Shown here in pieces: positions 42,897-53,803 of a stretch of DNA of 64,000 bases (its first letter is position 1; every line of letters starts with the position of its first letter). The stretch is from NCBI GenBank assembly GCA_015499985.1, contig JAAAUF010000034.1, positions 1-64,000 on the forward strand. The letters are read 5' to 3'. A program made the translations under genes and the position numbers. This DNA comes from Haplosporangium gracile (lineage: Eukaryota > Mortierellomycota > Mortierellomycetes > Mortierellales > Mortierellaceae). The notes beneath the pieces are model-generated. The model was not told the origin of the DNA, searched no databases, and worked only from the letters and a program-made list of their open reading frames with translations.

Positions 42897-45800
42897 TTAG
42901 CACCGTTCATAGTAAAGAATATACGGACGGCTCGCAAGCACCTCATCCAGAGTAGCAGACCGGACCTGGGTGTCGCCGCAATAGATCCACTCCCGAGTAT
43001 CCTTTACAGGCGTAGAGTCGGGAACAACGCCGTCCGTTTTGAGCTCCTTGTCGTTCACGGGCCTCTCCGCTGAGGTACTCTCCAACGACCTACCCGCAGA
43101 GGCGATTACACCATTTGGACCACCGCTAACAGCCCCTTTCTTCGCCGCTGCTGCTACACCTCCACCTCCACCACCCTTCTTCTTCTTTTTCTTCGAGCTC
43201 TGCTGAGCCAACATCTCTGAAAGCGGGATATCAGGCAAGACAACCTCAACTCCATTCGAGACCGCCGTCGTCGTCGTTGATGGCGTGCCGGGCTCTGTAA
43301 TAACAGGGGGAGGGGGGACTTCGACCTTGGAGGAGAGCACAAAGTTGGTATAGTGGCCCGTGGCAAGGGAACCCTGATGGACCGTGGCGCCATACAGCCT
43401 ATACTTTGTCGAGCCGCCGCCTTTCTCTCCATTCGCAAAGTTCTCGACGACCGCCAACTCCTTGACTCCACTCTCGGTCTCGTCGTGCAGCTCGCTCTTG
43501 GGTATGCAGAACGGCGCCATGTCGAGCTCAGTAGGGATATCGACATGGTCCTCGATTTTTTTCATTAGTCCAAATGACGTGGTTGTGTGCTCGAACCGCT
43601 TTAGATGAAGAACTAGTGTCGACGGGAGACTTGACACCAGATACCGCTTATATGCCCTACGGAGAATGGCATTCGACGCCTGCACCTTGCCTTCAGTAGA
43701 AGCATCGTCCTTCTTCTCTGCCTTTTCGTCTTGCTTCTCCTTCATTTTCTCCACCTTCTCTTCCTTCTTCTCCTCCTTCTCTTCCTCCTTCTCCTCCTTC
43801 CCCTCCTTCTCTTCCTCCTTCTCTTCCTCCTTCTCTTCCTTCTCGGCTGCATTATCCTCCGTCGCCGCGCCGTCTTGTGTCTTGTACGACTGGACCAACT
43901 TGTAACAGTTCTCACAGGCAAACTCGTTCTCGCCATCCAAGAGGTCGACATTGGTGAACTGAATCAACGACCGCTCAATCGACAGGGCCTCAGAGTTGTT
44001 AGACCGGGAAGGAACGTTCTTGAGCAGCTTCTCGACATGGCGCCAGTGCTCCTCGGATCCTTGGTCAGCCTCCAAGATCCCTTGACCATCGCTCGACTCG
44101 GATGTACGCGAGAGCTCGAACCCAGCCATGCGTGATTTTGCCCTGAGACTGTCCATCAGACTTCCGCTCCCAATCGAAACTGGGGCTCCCTTAATGGGTA
44201 ATGAAAGGTCATAGTAGTCCTCGTACGCGTACGAGCACTACAATAGCAAATAATTTTATAAATCGTGCATTAGTCTCTACACATCGCCTCGCTCAGTTGA
44301 GGCATATCAATCAAAAGAATATTAACAAGAGCTCTGTACCTTCTTGCACGCATCACACACGATGACACTGACGAGCTTTCCAGAGAAACAAGTGTCGATG
44401 AAAGGGACATACTTTGGTGGCGATGTTACTTCCTTCGTATCTCTACCAGCTTGCTTCTGCTGTTGCTGCTCTTCCTCCGCAAGCCGCTTCTTAATCAAGT
44501 CTGCCTCCTCCTGTCGAATACCCTCCAGCAAATGCCGCATCAACTCTTGACTATCCTGTTCTCGGAACCCGCGGAAAATCTTCCACTTCTTGGCAATCTG
44601 TGTGAACAAATCTCGAGGGGTCACGGTCCCACCCTTTTGTTTCCACATTGTGAACAAAAAGTCCTTGAAGGTCGTCGTTAAAGGTCCCAGTCCTGTTCGT
44701 GTGGTCGCAGAGATGGATTTGGAAGCGTGGTTATTGTCGGAGAGGATCTCGCGGAGGGACTTTGTTTCAACCAAGACCTGGATGACTGAGTTGAAGAAGC
44801 AGGTGTTGCCGAGATTCTGGAGTCCTGGCGCATGAACCTTGATCTTGCTGGATTTGTTGCCCTTCCCTTTCCTGGATTGTGCGAGCAGACCCTCTAGTAG
44901 GCAGTGAACATCGTCACGTTTAATTATCGATTCGAGTCATACAATGAACGCATTGCAGTCCGACTTTAAAGTTACCCACGCTACAGGTGCCGAACATGAA
45001 GCACACGTACCTCTGGCTTTTGCTTGCTTTGCTTGGAGAGTCCTGGCAAGGAGCGTTTGACACTCCTGGAGGATTGGGTTCTTGTCCTTGGATGTTACCA
45101 CCTGGTCGTCGCACTCGTAGCACCTACATTGTATGACAAATACACATTTTACTGTTAATACATAAGTCTACAGCAATTAACAAGAGCTAGGATAAAACAC
45201 AATAGTCGCTTACCAGACGTCCATGGACCCAAGGTTCATGACCAAAGGGTGATTATTCGTAACCTTGTCATGGTGCTTTAGCGCATGCTTTTGAAACAAC
45301 CTTCCACAATTAATCTCTGAGCACGTAAGACAGAGAGACAGGGCGTCTAACGGCAAAGGCTCCAACCAATCATCAATTGGACCCGACGAGGGCAACATCG
45401 AGAGAGGTACCCCCAACTGTTGAGCAATACTCGTCAGCTTAGTGTGCTGATCCCGACATCCATGGCAGTGGTCCAAGTCTGCAGGTGCTGGGTGGGTCGC
45501 AGTCAAGGTCTTTCGGATCTTGGGCAACTTGACGGCTTCCTTAAGGTGTGGACACTTTTCAATCCCCGCTGCGAACTGGGCTTGATAGTCGTCGTCGTCT
45601 CCAAGAGTGTCCTTGAGCAGGGTGTCGTTGTTTTCTTCCTCAGTTGGCGGTTTTGGTGCCGTGTCGGTATCTCCTGCTGCTCCGTCATGTGCGGTGGTAG
45701 GAGTTGGCGTGTTGTTGTTAGTGTTGTTGGCGATGGCTGACTGCAGTGAAGCAGCAATTGCTTCTGACAAATTGGATTCTTCCAGTGAAGCGATACCAGC

Positions 45801-46092
45801 GTTATTGGCCTCCTCCCGGGTTCTTGCAATCATTTCAGCCAAAATGACATTGTCTAAACAGTTTATTATGCGAGTAACATAAGCGAAACAAAAACGTCAG
45901 TACTTTTCCTGCACTGGCAGAGTTTGACCTATTCCCTTTCAGTTATCAGCTATCTGGTGCACTGCAATTGCATTTGTCACTTGTGTTGTTACCTGTGGCT
46001 GAGATATCGTCGCCACTATTCTGTTTTGGTCCTGCTGGTCCCTTGTTGGGTCCTTTTGACTTTTTTACTGGCTTTCTCTTCTTTCCTGCCAT
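42897..46092 (-). CDS. USP16/45-like: Ubiquitin-specific protease, USP16/USP45 family
   Basis: Cysteine protease that removes ubiquitin; human USP16 acts on histone H2A. Five exons (46092-45993, 45853-45214, 45123-45011, 44893-44340, 44237-42897) join in phase to about 915 residues. A basic N-terminus (MAGKKRKPVKK) precedes a ZnF-UBP domain (about 115-255): CPHLKEAV, DHCHGCRDQ, LCLTCSEINCGR, then HALKHH and VWCYECDDQV. The catalytic Cys lies in QNLGNTCFFNSVIQVL (about residue 310); CDACKK and ACENC are the finger Cys pairs. The His box is VHQGSLATGHYTNF near the C-terminus, which ends YILYYERC. A Glu/Lys low-complexity block of about 55 residues is inserted in the catalytic domain between the second Cys pair and the palm. 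All catalytic signatures are intact. Confidence 0.94.
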
Positions 46093-46843
46093 TCTTGAAT
46101 TACCGTTTGTTGAATGTAATGTAAAAAGTGAATGTAAATGTGGAGAGAATTCAAAAACACCAAAAAGTAGGAAATAGGTTATATATGAGGATGTGGTGTG
46201 GAGAGTGGGGAGGATACGTATGCACCTGCCACGCGTGCGTCGTGTGATAAAATAAAAACGTGACCTAAATGGGTCATTGGTCGCACATGGTTGCTGATAT
46301 CGTCACTATAAAACGTCTCATCAGTGACCGACGCGTTCGCATTGGACGCCGATCAAACAACAACATAATTCTCTCTTCGCGATTACGCGCAACAGACACA
46401 CGTTTTTTATGCTCATTTGATTACAAAGACTTTAACTGTATCTCAAGGGCCAAGTTCAATTCCTCGGAAGGTTTTTATCTATCTTAATCTCTTTCTCTCT
46501 CTCGCTCTCTTCCTCCAAATCGTGCAAACTTGTGTCATGGCGTAAACCGACATGATATATAGGGGGAGCCACATTTGTTTTCCCGCCAAGTTTGTTTTTG
46601 CTCAGAGAGAAATAGTATCCGAAAAAGGTCATCATTCTCGGTAAATTTGCCTTTTGACTTTTGTTCCTTCCTCTTGCCACGTTTGCATTCGCACAGCGTA
46701 ACTGTTTTCGCCGCGGAGCGTTAAGGCCTACTTCACCTCCACGACATAATTGAGAGGAGAGGCGTAAAGGACAGGAGCAAAAAAAAAAAAACGAGCCCCA
46801 GTTTGGGGTCAAATCCCACACCGAGAGAAATATGAAAAGTGTC

Positions 46844-47095
46844 CTACTCCCAGGTACCGTTGATGTTGAGCGTCAAAAGGCGGGAATTTAGTTTTTTGAC
46901 ATGGCGCCCACCCTCATACAGTGCGCTTAATAAGAATACAACCAAGGCTGTCGATACGAGAGCAGTTGCAACAAATTTACCATCGAACTTCCGTGGTACT
47001 AAACCAACCAAGTACCATGCGCACTTGGCGAGCAGGGAAAACTGCCGTTTTTTATTTTGAGTTGGGAATAATGAATGGTATGGTTCGTCGTTCAT
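46844..47095 (-). CDS. Possible small membrane-protein fragment
   Basis: A frame of about 83 residues holds one clear hydrophobic helix, FVATALVSTALVVFLLSALY, followed by EGGRHVKK. A helix ending LYE and then a basic turn is seen in Ctr-type copper transporters, but the Met-x3-Met signature and the other helices are absent. It could be an exon of an undetected gene, a relic, or chance. Confidence 0.2.
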   Translation of the reverse strand: MNDEPYHSLFPTQNKKRQFSLLAKCAWYLVGLVPRKFDGKFVATALVSTALVVFLLSALYEGGRHVKKLNSRLLTLNINGTWE

Positions 47096-48108
47096 TATTT
47101 CTCCTCAGCCGAGACTGACCATTGAGCAAGACTGTTGATTTTGCATGTATGATGGAAATATGGGAAAGACGCTGGAAACGAACGAGCGGACTACTAATGG
47201 ACGAGGGGAGGGGATGAACACGTACTGCATTGAACCTTTACCTGTGTTTGCTTGTCAATATCAGTAAGAGAAATTTCTATAAATTTTCGTTCTCAGTCGT
47301 TCTTAATCAACTGCCACTCAGTTTTGCTAAAAGCTGATCAAAAAGTTGGTCAATGCTAGCATCTTGAACAAGGGAAGACAATGTCATCGTCAACCCAGCG
47401 TCCAGGATCAATATCCTTCGAGAATGAAATCAAAAAAAAAAATTGAAGTATTGTACAGCACATCACTTTCTGTACTCTCAATACACTTCTAGCATGGACA
47501 GAAAGATGTAGGCGAGTAATACACAGTTCTCGCATTCCGTTGTCGTTACGTGCTTGTTGCCTGAGTGATAAGTAAGGGTCGAAAAAAAGAGGGAGGGGGC
47601 TGAGAGTGATCGACTCTGCGGCGTGGATTGAAAATCTTAAAATGGTGAGCGAAACAAATAATACAACGGCGCACTCCTCTGCCAAAGGTCATCCATCCTA
47701 TCAATGAGCAGACATTTCTTGAAAACAGCAGCATGGCATATCTTACGTCTTGGAAAAAATAATTGACTTTGTTTTCATGGTAAACAAGCGTGCCCCTTCC
47801 ATGTGGAGCTGCTCAGAAACGTTGGATGAACGATGGTATGAATGAAGTGATCAAGAAAAAAGCAAAAGCGAGCCCCTATCGGAGAGGAAAATTCGTGACT
47901 CATTAGAATTCACTGCCACAAGTTTGGATCCAGACACCCAGATGTCGAGAAGGGAAAAGGAAGAAGGCGGCCAATGGTTTGCTGTAAACATGCGTTTGCA
48001 CAGCGCTTTGAGGTATGGTAAGGAAATGAATGGCAACATAAGCATGCCCTCCGTTTGTTAAATGGCGAGAAAGTCCTTGCACAACGCACATGAATTACTG
48101 TCCAAAAA

Positions 48109-48150
48109 AAACAAACAGCAAACAAACAAACAAACAAACAAACAAACAAG
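48109..48150 (+). repeat. AAAC tandem repeat
   Basis: About nine copies of the tetramer AAAC with one interruption (CAGC near the start), in noncoding DNA. Confidence 0.9.
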
Positions 48151-48743
48151 GCACAGGGTGTAGTTTCCAAGGTAAAAATTGCTCTCAAAATCAACGTTGA
48201 CTTGAACTGAACAGGGTTCTGATTGACGACGTTGATGTGCTGTCAAGTCCAGTCCAGGCCCAAAGAAAAGCATATAGGAACCAATCCTCCGTGAAAGGTG
48301 ATATGAACAAACAAGCAAGGGAGTGGGAAGGAGGGAAATGTCGCTACTTTTGCCTGTTCTGATTCCTTAAGCGTAACAAAGTAGAGGCGTCTTTGGTTTA
48401 TTCTGATCGGCGGCACTCACATTTGTCCATGCTGCCCATAGAATAATTTGGCAGTGCAAACAGAGAACGGCAAAAAAGTTTCTTTTCCGTTTAGATTCCA
48501 CCGCGGCGGCGGCGCCCGTTAGGCGAGCCCGTTTCACATCCGCAGGATCTGAATAAAAAGGCAAAACGACTGTTACTCCTGCAGGGACCAGGGATCATAA
48601 ATACTCGGCCTCAATAACACGTCCATTTTGCTTCCCCTACCCTTCGCTTTACACATTTCGAGTCCCCCGTCTTTTTTCTTCATTACTCGTCTCGCCACAC
48701 GTTACATTCTCCTTCGATTTCTATATTATATCTCATACCAAAC

Positions 48744-49952
48744 ATGGAGCCTCCATTACCACCGCCACCGCCTCCACCCACAAACATCTTTCCGACATGG
48801 AGCCTCATCACTTCTCCTGACTTTCCAGGCACAAAGTCATCTACATACATGACCACTTCGAGGGCTGTCCCAACAACTACATCAGAGGTCGTTCTAACAA
48901 CAACAGCGGCAGGAGTAGGTGGTGGAAAAGGCAATACCTCTGATTCGACCAAACCAACAACATTATCAACATCCTCATCACCCGCCTATTCCACTCCTGA
49001 TTCCTCACGGCCAACCTTTGACGGCCCTGATTCCTCAAGTAGTATTGTCAACAGTGGATCTATATCAACAACAAGTGCATCAGGGAGCGAAGGAGGAGCA
49101 GCAGCAGGAGTAGGAGGAGCTGTGTCAGGAGGCGACATCACTCTCCGATCTAGTGTGCCCATCACCTATCGCAGCAACCCAGCAGGAATAAATCCCCCTG
49201 CCATCTCTGGATCTGTCATCTCCGGTCCCATGACGGGTGTCGCCTTCACTTTAGCCTTCCTCGGAGCTCTTCTCATTGGATTCATTGCCGGTTTCTTGAT
49301 CACAAAGTATACTCGGCTGTGCGGTCGTACTAGAGCACACAAAGAACCAAAAGACGAGCTGACGGAACAGTTGCGACTTTTGACGGATACTCTTGGTCAA
49401 CAAAACCAGCAGCTTGTACAGAGTCAACAATATCAGCGTTACCACCATGACCGGCCGCACTTGAATGGGGAGAAGCTGGCCCATGCCACTGCCAACCAGG
49501 CAGAATTCTTTCCCTTGTTCACGCGCAATCCCTCTGCTTCTTTCGCTGCCTTGGGTGGTCATGCAGGAGAAAGAGGAGGAAGAGATGCTGTTGATTGGTT
49601 ATATCCACACTCAGTTTCGGACCACGGCCAGTACCAGGACTAGGACTCTGTTAGATCGCCTTTCATTCCTGAATCATCCCTGGTCTCAGCACGACCTGCA
49701 TCATCAACGACAACAGCAACACTAAGCTCGCACATCCCTCCAGCCACCCATTTGCCACCGACTGTGCTCCCGCCAGATGTCGAGATCGATGGTCCCAAGG
49801 GTGAATGGCCAACCAAGAACGGGTCACCGAAAGCCACTGTCTCGGATCTGAATGAGTTTGAGAGGAGGCGACCCCAGATCCAAGAGGAAGGTCTAGGAGG
49901 AGACAGTCTGTTTGATGTTGAGCGCCCAAGTCATAAGCCTCAAGCCGACTAA
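48744..49952 (+). pseudogene. Paralogue of the 12.3-kb membrane protein, interrupted by in-frame TAG
   Basis: The frame from ATG 48744 encodes a Pro-rich start, a Ser/Thr/Gly-rich ectodomain, a membrane helix (about 164-187, TGVAFTLAFLGALLIGFIAG) and the juxtamembrane DELTEQLRLLTDTLG shared with the gene at 12322. It stops at TAG 49641-49643 (residue 300). The same frame then continues for about 100 residues to a TAA at 49950-49952 and carries the family tail motif FERRRPQIQEEGLGGDSLF. In the paralogue the position of the TAG is a Trp (TGG): VFQDWAG against QYQD-stop-D. So this is very probably a TGG-to-TAG change. If translated as is, the protein keeps its membrane anchor but loses the tail motif. 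A short spliced intron removing the TAG is the alternative. Confidence 0.75.
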
Positions 49953-50338
49953 TAGATGGCTTGATTCCTGTTTGTTTACTCCGAGTCTAATAAAAAGAAC
50001 TTAAAAAAGACACCCTCATGGCAAAGTCGTGTGCGTATAGCAGCAGAATGTTAAATTTCATCCCGCACTGCTGTGTGTATCATGTGTGGATTTGCGTAAA
50101 ACGATAAAAGAACAGCACCCGTCTCTTTTTTTTTCTTTATGTTCTGAATCATTTCTCACTCCCATTCTTTCACTTCCATTTCATTGCACCTTTTGCCTTT
50201 TCTCACGTCTCCTTTCTTCTCCAACTTTCTGTTCTGCAACCCGCCCATATCCAGAGCAATTGAAGCCATGCTGTGCGCTGGAAGAAAACGAAGGAACGCC
50301 TCCAAGCAATACGCCCCCTATCTACTACAAATACGGCC

Positions 50339-50463
50339 ATGGCGAACTTGAACGAGTTTGAAAGGAGACGGCCTCAGATCTAGGAGGAGGGGAGGGTGAG
50401 TATAGTCTGTCCAATATTGAGCATCAGAGTCATAATCCCCATGTCACCGCTATCATGGAGTAG
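50339..50463 (+). pseudogene. Tail-motif fragment of the membrane-protein family
   Basis: The segment reads NLNEFERRRPQI, then TAG (50381-50383), then with a one-base frame change a GEYSLSNIEHQSHNPHVT segment ending at TAG 50461-50463. This is the C-terminal tail motif of the genes at 12322 and 48744, with one stop and one frameshift. It lies about 390 bp after the tail of the 48744 gene. No membrane helix or ectodomain precedes it, so it is a leftover of a tandem duplication. Confidence 0.75.
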
Positions 50464-53400
50464 TGCAGCATGGAGCAGTGCAGCATTGCTCGTTTTTTGC
50501 GTACCAAATGAATACAACTTCATCGTTCACCATTTACTGGCAGTTCATATTAACCATTCGTGTACAATGAGGTCCATTTTCTCGGTATTTGTTCATCAGT
50601 TCAAAAAATGTAAAAAGATGTCCAAACGTCAGTTTTGACGTTGCTTGTCTAGAAAAGTAAGCTCGGCGCCTGCTACGCATATCGCAAAATGGCCACTTCG
50701 ATACATCGTGTGGGGTCGAAGATTATTGCGTCATCGTCGCGAACTAAGACCTGCTTTGATCAATGCTTCGCCCTCTCGTTTCTGCTCACTAATCTGGCTA
50801 GTGTGAAAACTAGGAACGCTGATGGACTTTAAGTGGTTCATCACGTCCTCTACATGCTTTAGTTCCTTAAATCAACAAGGTTGGTGGCGTAGAAGTATGG
50901 TTACTTGAGATCCTACTTTCTTCGACCGCACGTTCAGCTACAAGAAAAAGTCGAAATGTGAACTGATGGCCAGTGCCAGATTCATAAACGCACACTTTTT
51001 TCTTCTACTGTAGAAAGCCCAACCTACTCCACCACTCTTGGAAGGAAGGGAGGGAAAAAAAGCATACAACATTGTTCTTTAATTGTTTTCACAAGAACAG
51101 ATACCGAAATAACAAGCCGAACAATCCAACTTATTTCTCGCAAGAGTTGACCTGTTTTCAACTTTTTTGTTTAGCACTCTTTTTTATTTTTTTTTACTTT
51201 CTAACATCGTCTTGATAGTGAACGGCTGAAGAAGGGGAATATCAACATACCACGTCTATTCTTAGTCGTGGTTCCGCCATTTGCATATACCTGTAGAGAT
51301 AGCAAGATGTCTCAGGGAGTAAGAGGGACATGAAGTAATTGTCCTTTGAGCTCACTGTCAACTGACTAAAGACGCCGCTGTTCCACGACCCATCAAAGGT
51401 GCATCCCCCCCTCCCTTTTTTTTTTGCGCCAGTACAAGGATCACACATGGCGTGAGTGACTCATGAAGACATAAACCACGATGCTCATATTTTCTGTATG
51501 CTTTCGCTGTGCATAAAATGGGACTAACGCTCAAAATGGCGCCCTCCTGTCGCTACCGCAGCTTCCAAGCACCTACACCAACCTATTTTGGATTAGCTGA
51601 GGAAAATATAACGTGAAGCATGGATGGTGAAGTTTGAAAGAAAAAGTGATCGGTGGAACAAAAGGATGGTGGCAAAAATAAAGAGAACAAACTAACGAAG
51701 TATGGACAGATGAAGAGAGGGAAGAGGAGCCAGGCGAGACTAAATCGCAAGTCGTCCGACTGGAAATGGTGCGTTTTGTGTTTTTTCTGCGCTTTTGCAG
51801 CGGCTCGCTCCTTCACCCGCTCGTTTTCAATCAAAGACGGTAGATGTGGGATGGAAAACGGGTAAAACCAAGGAAGAGTCAGGGGCGGAGGAGGAATGGA
51901 ACAAAGAAAGGATCAATTCAATAATTAACGATCGAGGAGACACAAGAGAACACAAAATACAAAATCGATTGTATATTAGAGATGAGTCTTGTTGGGGGAG
52001 AGGATAGGGGAGGGAGAGTGGAGAAGGGGAAAGTGGATGTGGAATCTGTTTTTATGATCGGACCGCAACCAGTCGCATTTTTTTTCTTCATGCCATTTTT
52101 CGTTTTGTGTCGCTTTTTATCGACTTGCTCCTCCATCGCCCACTTTTTTTCATCATCAATAATAAAGGAAACATGACTTGAATCGACCAAAGACCCACTT
52201 TGTGCGTCATTACGTTCTCCTTAAAAACATGCATGTCCAAATAGTACGAAAAGAATAATACTGAGCAGAACGAATGAGCTTTGTCTGCACAGCCTGGTTG
52301 CTGTGGCGGTGAGGGTGATGGCAAGGGTTCTTCTCGTCGATTGCGAGATGGAGGAAAGAGGGGTGAGAGTAAAAGCAACAAAGCCAACTGAGAACAGTGT
52401 CAAGGTGATCAATAATAGGAGGCGTAGCTTGCTCCAAACAAGTTCAAAGCCATGTTTCCTTTTGTTTTATGTTGGGAGAAGGAAAAATGGATGACAAAAT
52501 ACGAGGGCGGATGGGGAGATTTTATTTTCTTTTGGAGCTTGCGCAAGAGTCGATTTGGAGCAGGCAGTATTCAAAAATTGCCGTTTAGTGGTTCGTAAGG
52601 TTGAGAGCACTGCCACTGTGTGACAATACTTGGGACAATTGAGGGGTCTGAGAGAAGGAAAAAAAAAGAGCAAGAGGGAGGAGAGGTGCAGGGGGGCTGG
52701 GCCACTGATGACAAGAAGCAGATGTGCGTTGCGCGAGATGCTTATTTTGAGTTTGAAAAAATAAAACCGAACCGAACACGGTCCAGATGGACAACCTGGA
52801 TTGCGGTCTAGATCGCTATTTACATACCATTTTGCACCCAAGAAAAAGTGAAAAATTGCCCCTGTGCAACCCGCCCAAAATACCATACTCATCAGGATAA
52901 AAGGAAAGGAACAAAGGTCCTAAGGGTCGACAATCAAAAAAGAAGAAGGGATGAATGAACACGGTGATTTCAGCGTCCGCGGGAGGGAAAGGAGAATGAG
53001 GGGTCGAAGGAAAAAAAAGTGGCAGGATTGAGCCCAGTTGATGAAGGACGAGTGAGTGAGGATGTCAACAGAGAGGCAGGCTGAACAGGGCAGGGCATGA
53101 CGAACTGGTTGTGTTGCCACCTCACTTATGGTTTTACTTTACACTTGTATATCTTCCTCGGGGATTATAGGAAAAGAAAAACAATCAACGAGTGCTGGGT
53201 GTATAAGGATATACATATGTCTGGAGAATAACCAAATGACAGAGGTTGCAGTAATGATGCAAAACAAAAAAGGCGGAGGAGGAGGAGGAGGAGGAAGAAG
53301 GAGGAGGAGTTCACCTTACCTTGTAAGCCAAACTTCACGACCCAACCCCTATGCTTGCAAGCACGGTGAGTAAATAAAAAGGCCTGTTCGTTTGCTCTTT

Positions 53401-53803
53401 GATGTTTCTTGTTTTTTCCTTTTTTCTCTCCTTCTGACCCATTTTTCCTTCTCTTTTGAGAGGGTTTTTTTGTTAGTACTCGTTGTTTGTTTGTTTATCT
53501 TTTTCCTTTCCTTGTACCTCTTCAAACTTCACAACACACTTTCCCTTCCCTTCACTTTCACACTCATTTTCAATCGGCTTTCCTCGACTCCAAGCTAAGC
53601 TCACCTTTTTGTTTACAACACACATACACTCCGAACGTCCATCAACAAAAGCGACCCTGTCCCTCTCAACACACAATCGGCCGCAGCTTTATTGTCCGCA
53701 AACAGCAAAAAAAGGTCTAGAAGTTTAAGCAACAACTTAAAAAACATCACTACCGCCACTTTTTTTCTCTCATTTTTCATTTCTCTTCTTTATTTTTTCT
53801 GCA
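50464..53803. other. Long spacer, no gene recognised
   Basis: About 3.3 kb of A/T-rich DNA with purine and pyrimidine tracts and no frame with coding character. A GGA/GAA repeat lies at 53274-53309. The stretch 53400-53803 is C/T-rich and ends in the start region of the next gene. Confidence 0.5.
53274..53309 (+). repeat. GGA-rich microsatellite
   Basis: About ten GGA triplets, interrupted by GAAGAA, in noncoding DNA. Confidence 0.9.

Larger units (their letters stand above)
46093..48743. other. Divergent spacer between deubiquitinase and membrane-protein genes
   Basis: About 2.65 kb. A TATATATGAGG element near 46180 may belong to the deubiquitinase promoter. It contains a short hydrophobic minus-strand frame (46844-47095, listed separately) and an AAAC repeat at 48109-48150. 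GTTACATTCTCC and TATATTATATCTC before 48744 look like the start region of the next gene. No other gene was recognised. Confidence 0.5.

Noticed and set aside
48367..48564. Small minus-strand ORF with Ala run and basic KRKR
   Set aside because: No homologue or splice structure was recognised. The Ala run comes from a GCGGCGGCGGCG stretch, and there is nothing else to support it.
21230..50383. Reassignment or programmed readthrough of TAG, since three in-frame TAGs interrupt otherwise open coding sequence
   Set aside because: TAG is the natural stop of the NLR-like gene (38618-38620) and of AMP deaminase (55955-55957), so it is not reassigned. The contexts of the three TAGs differ and lack the known readthrough context.
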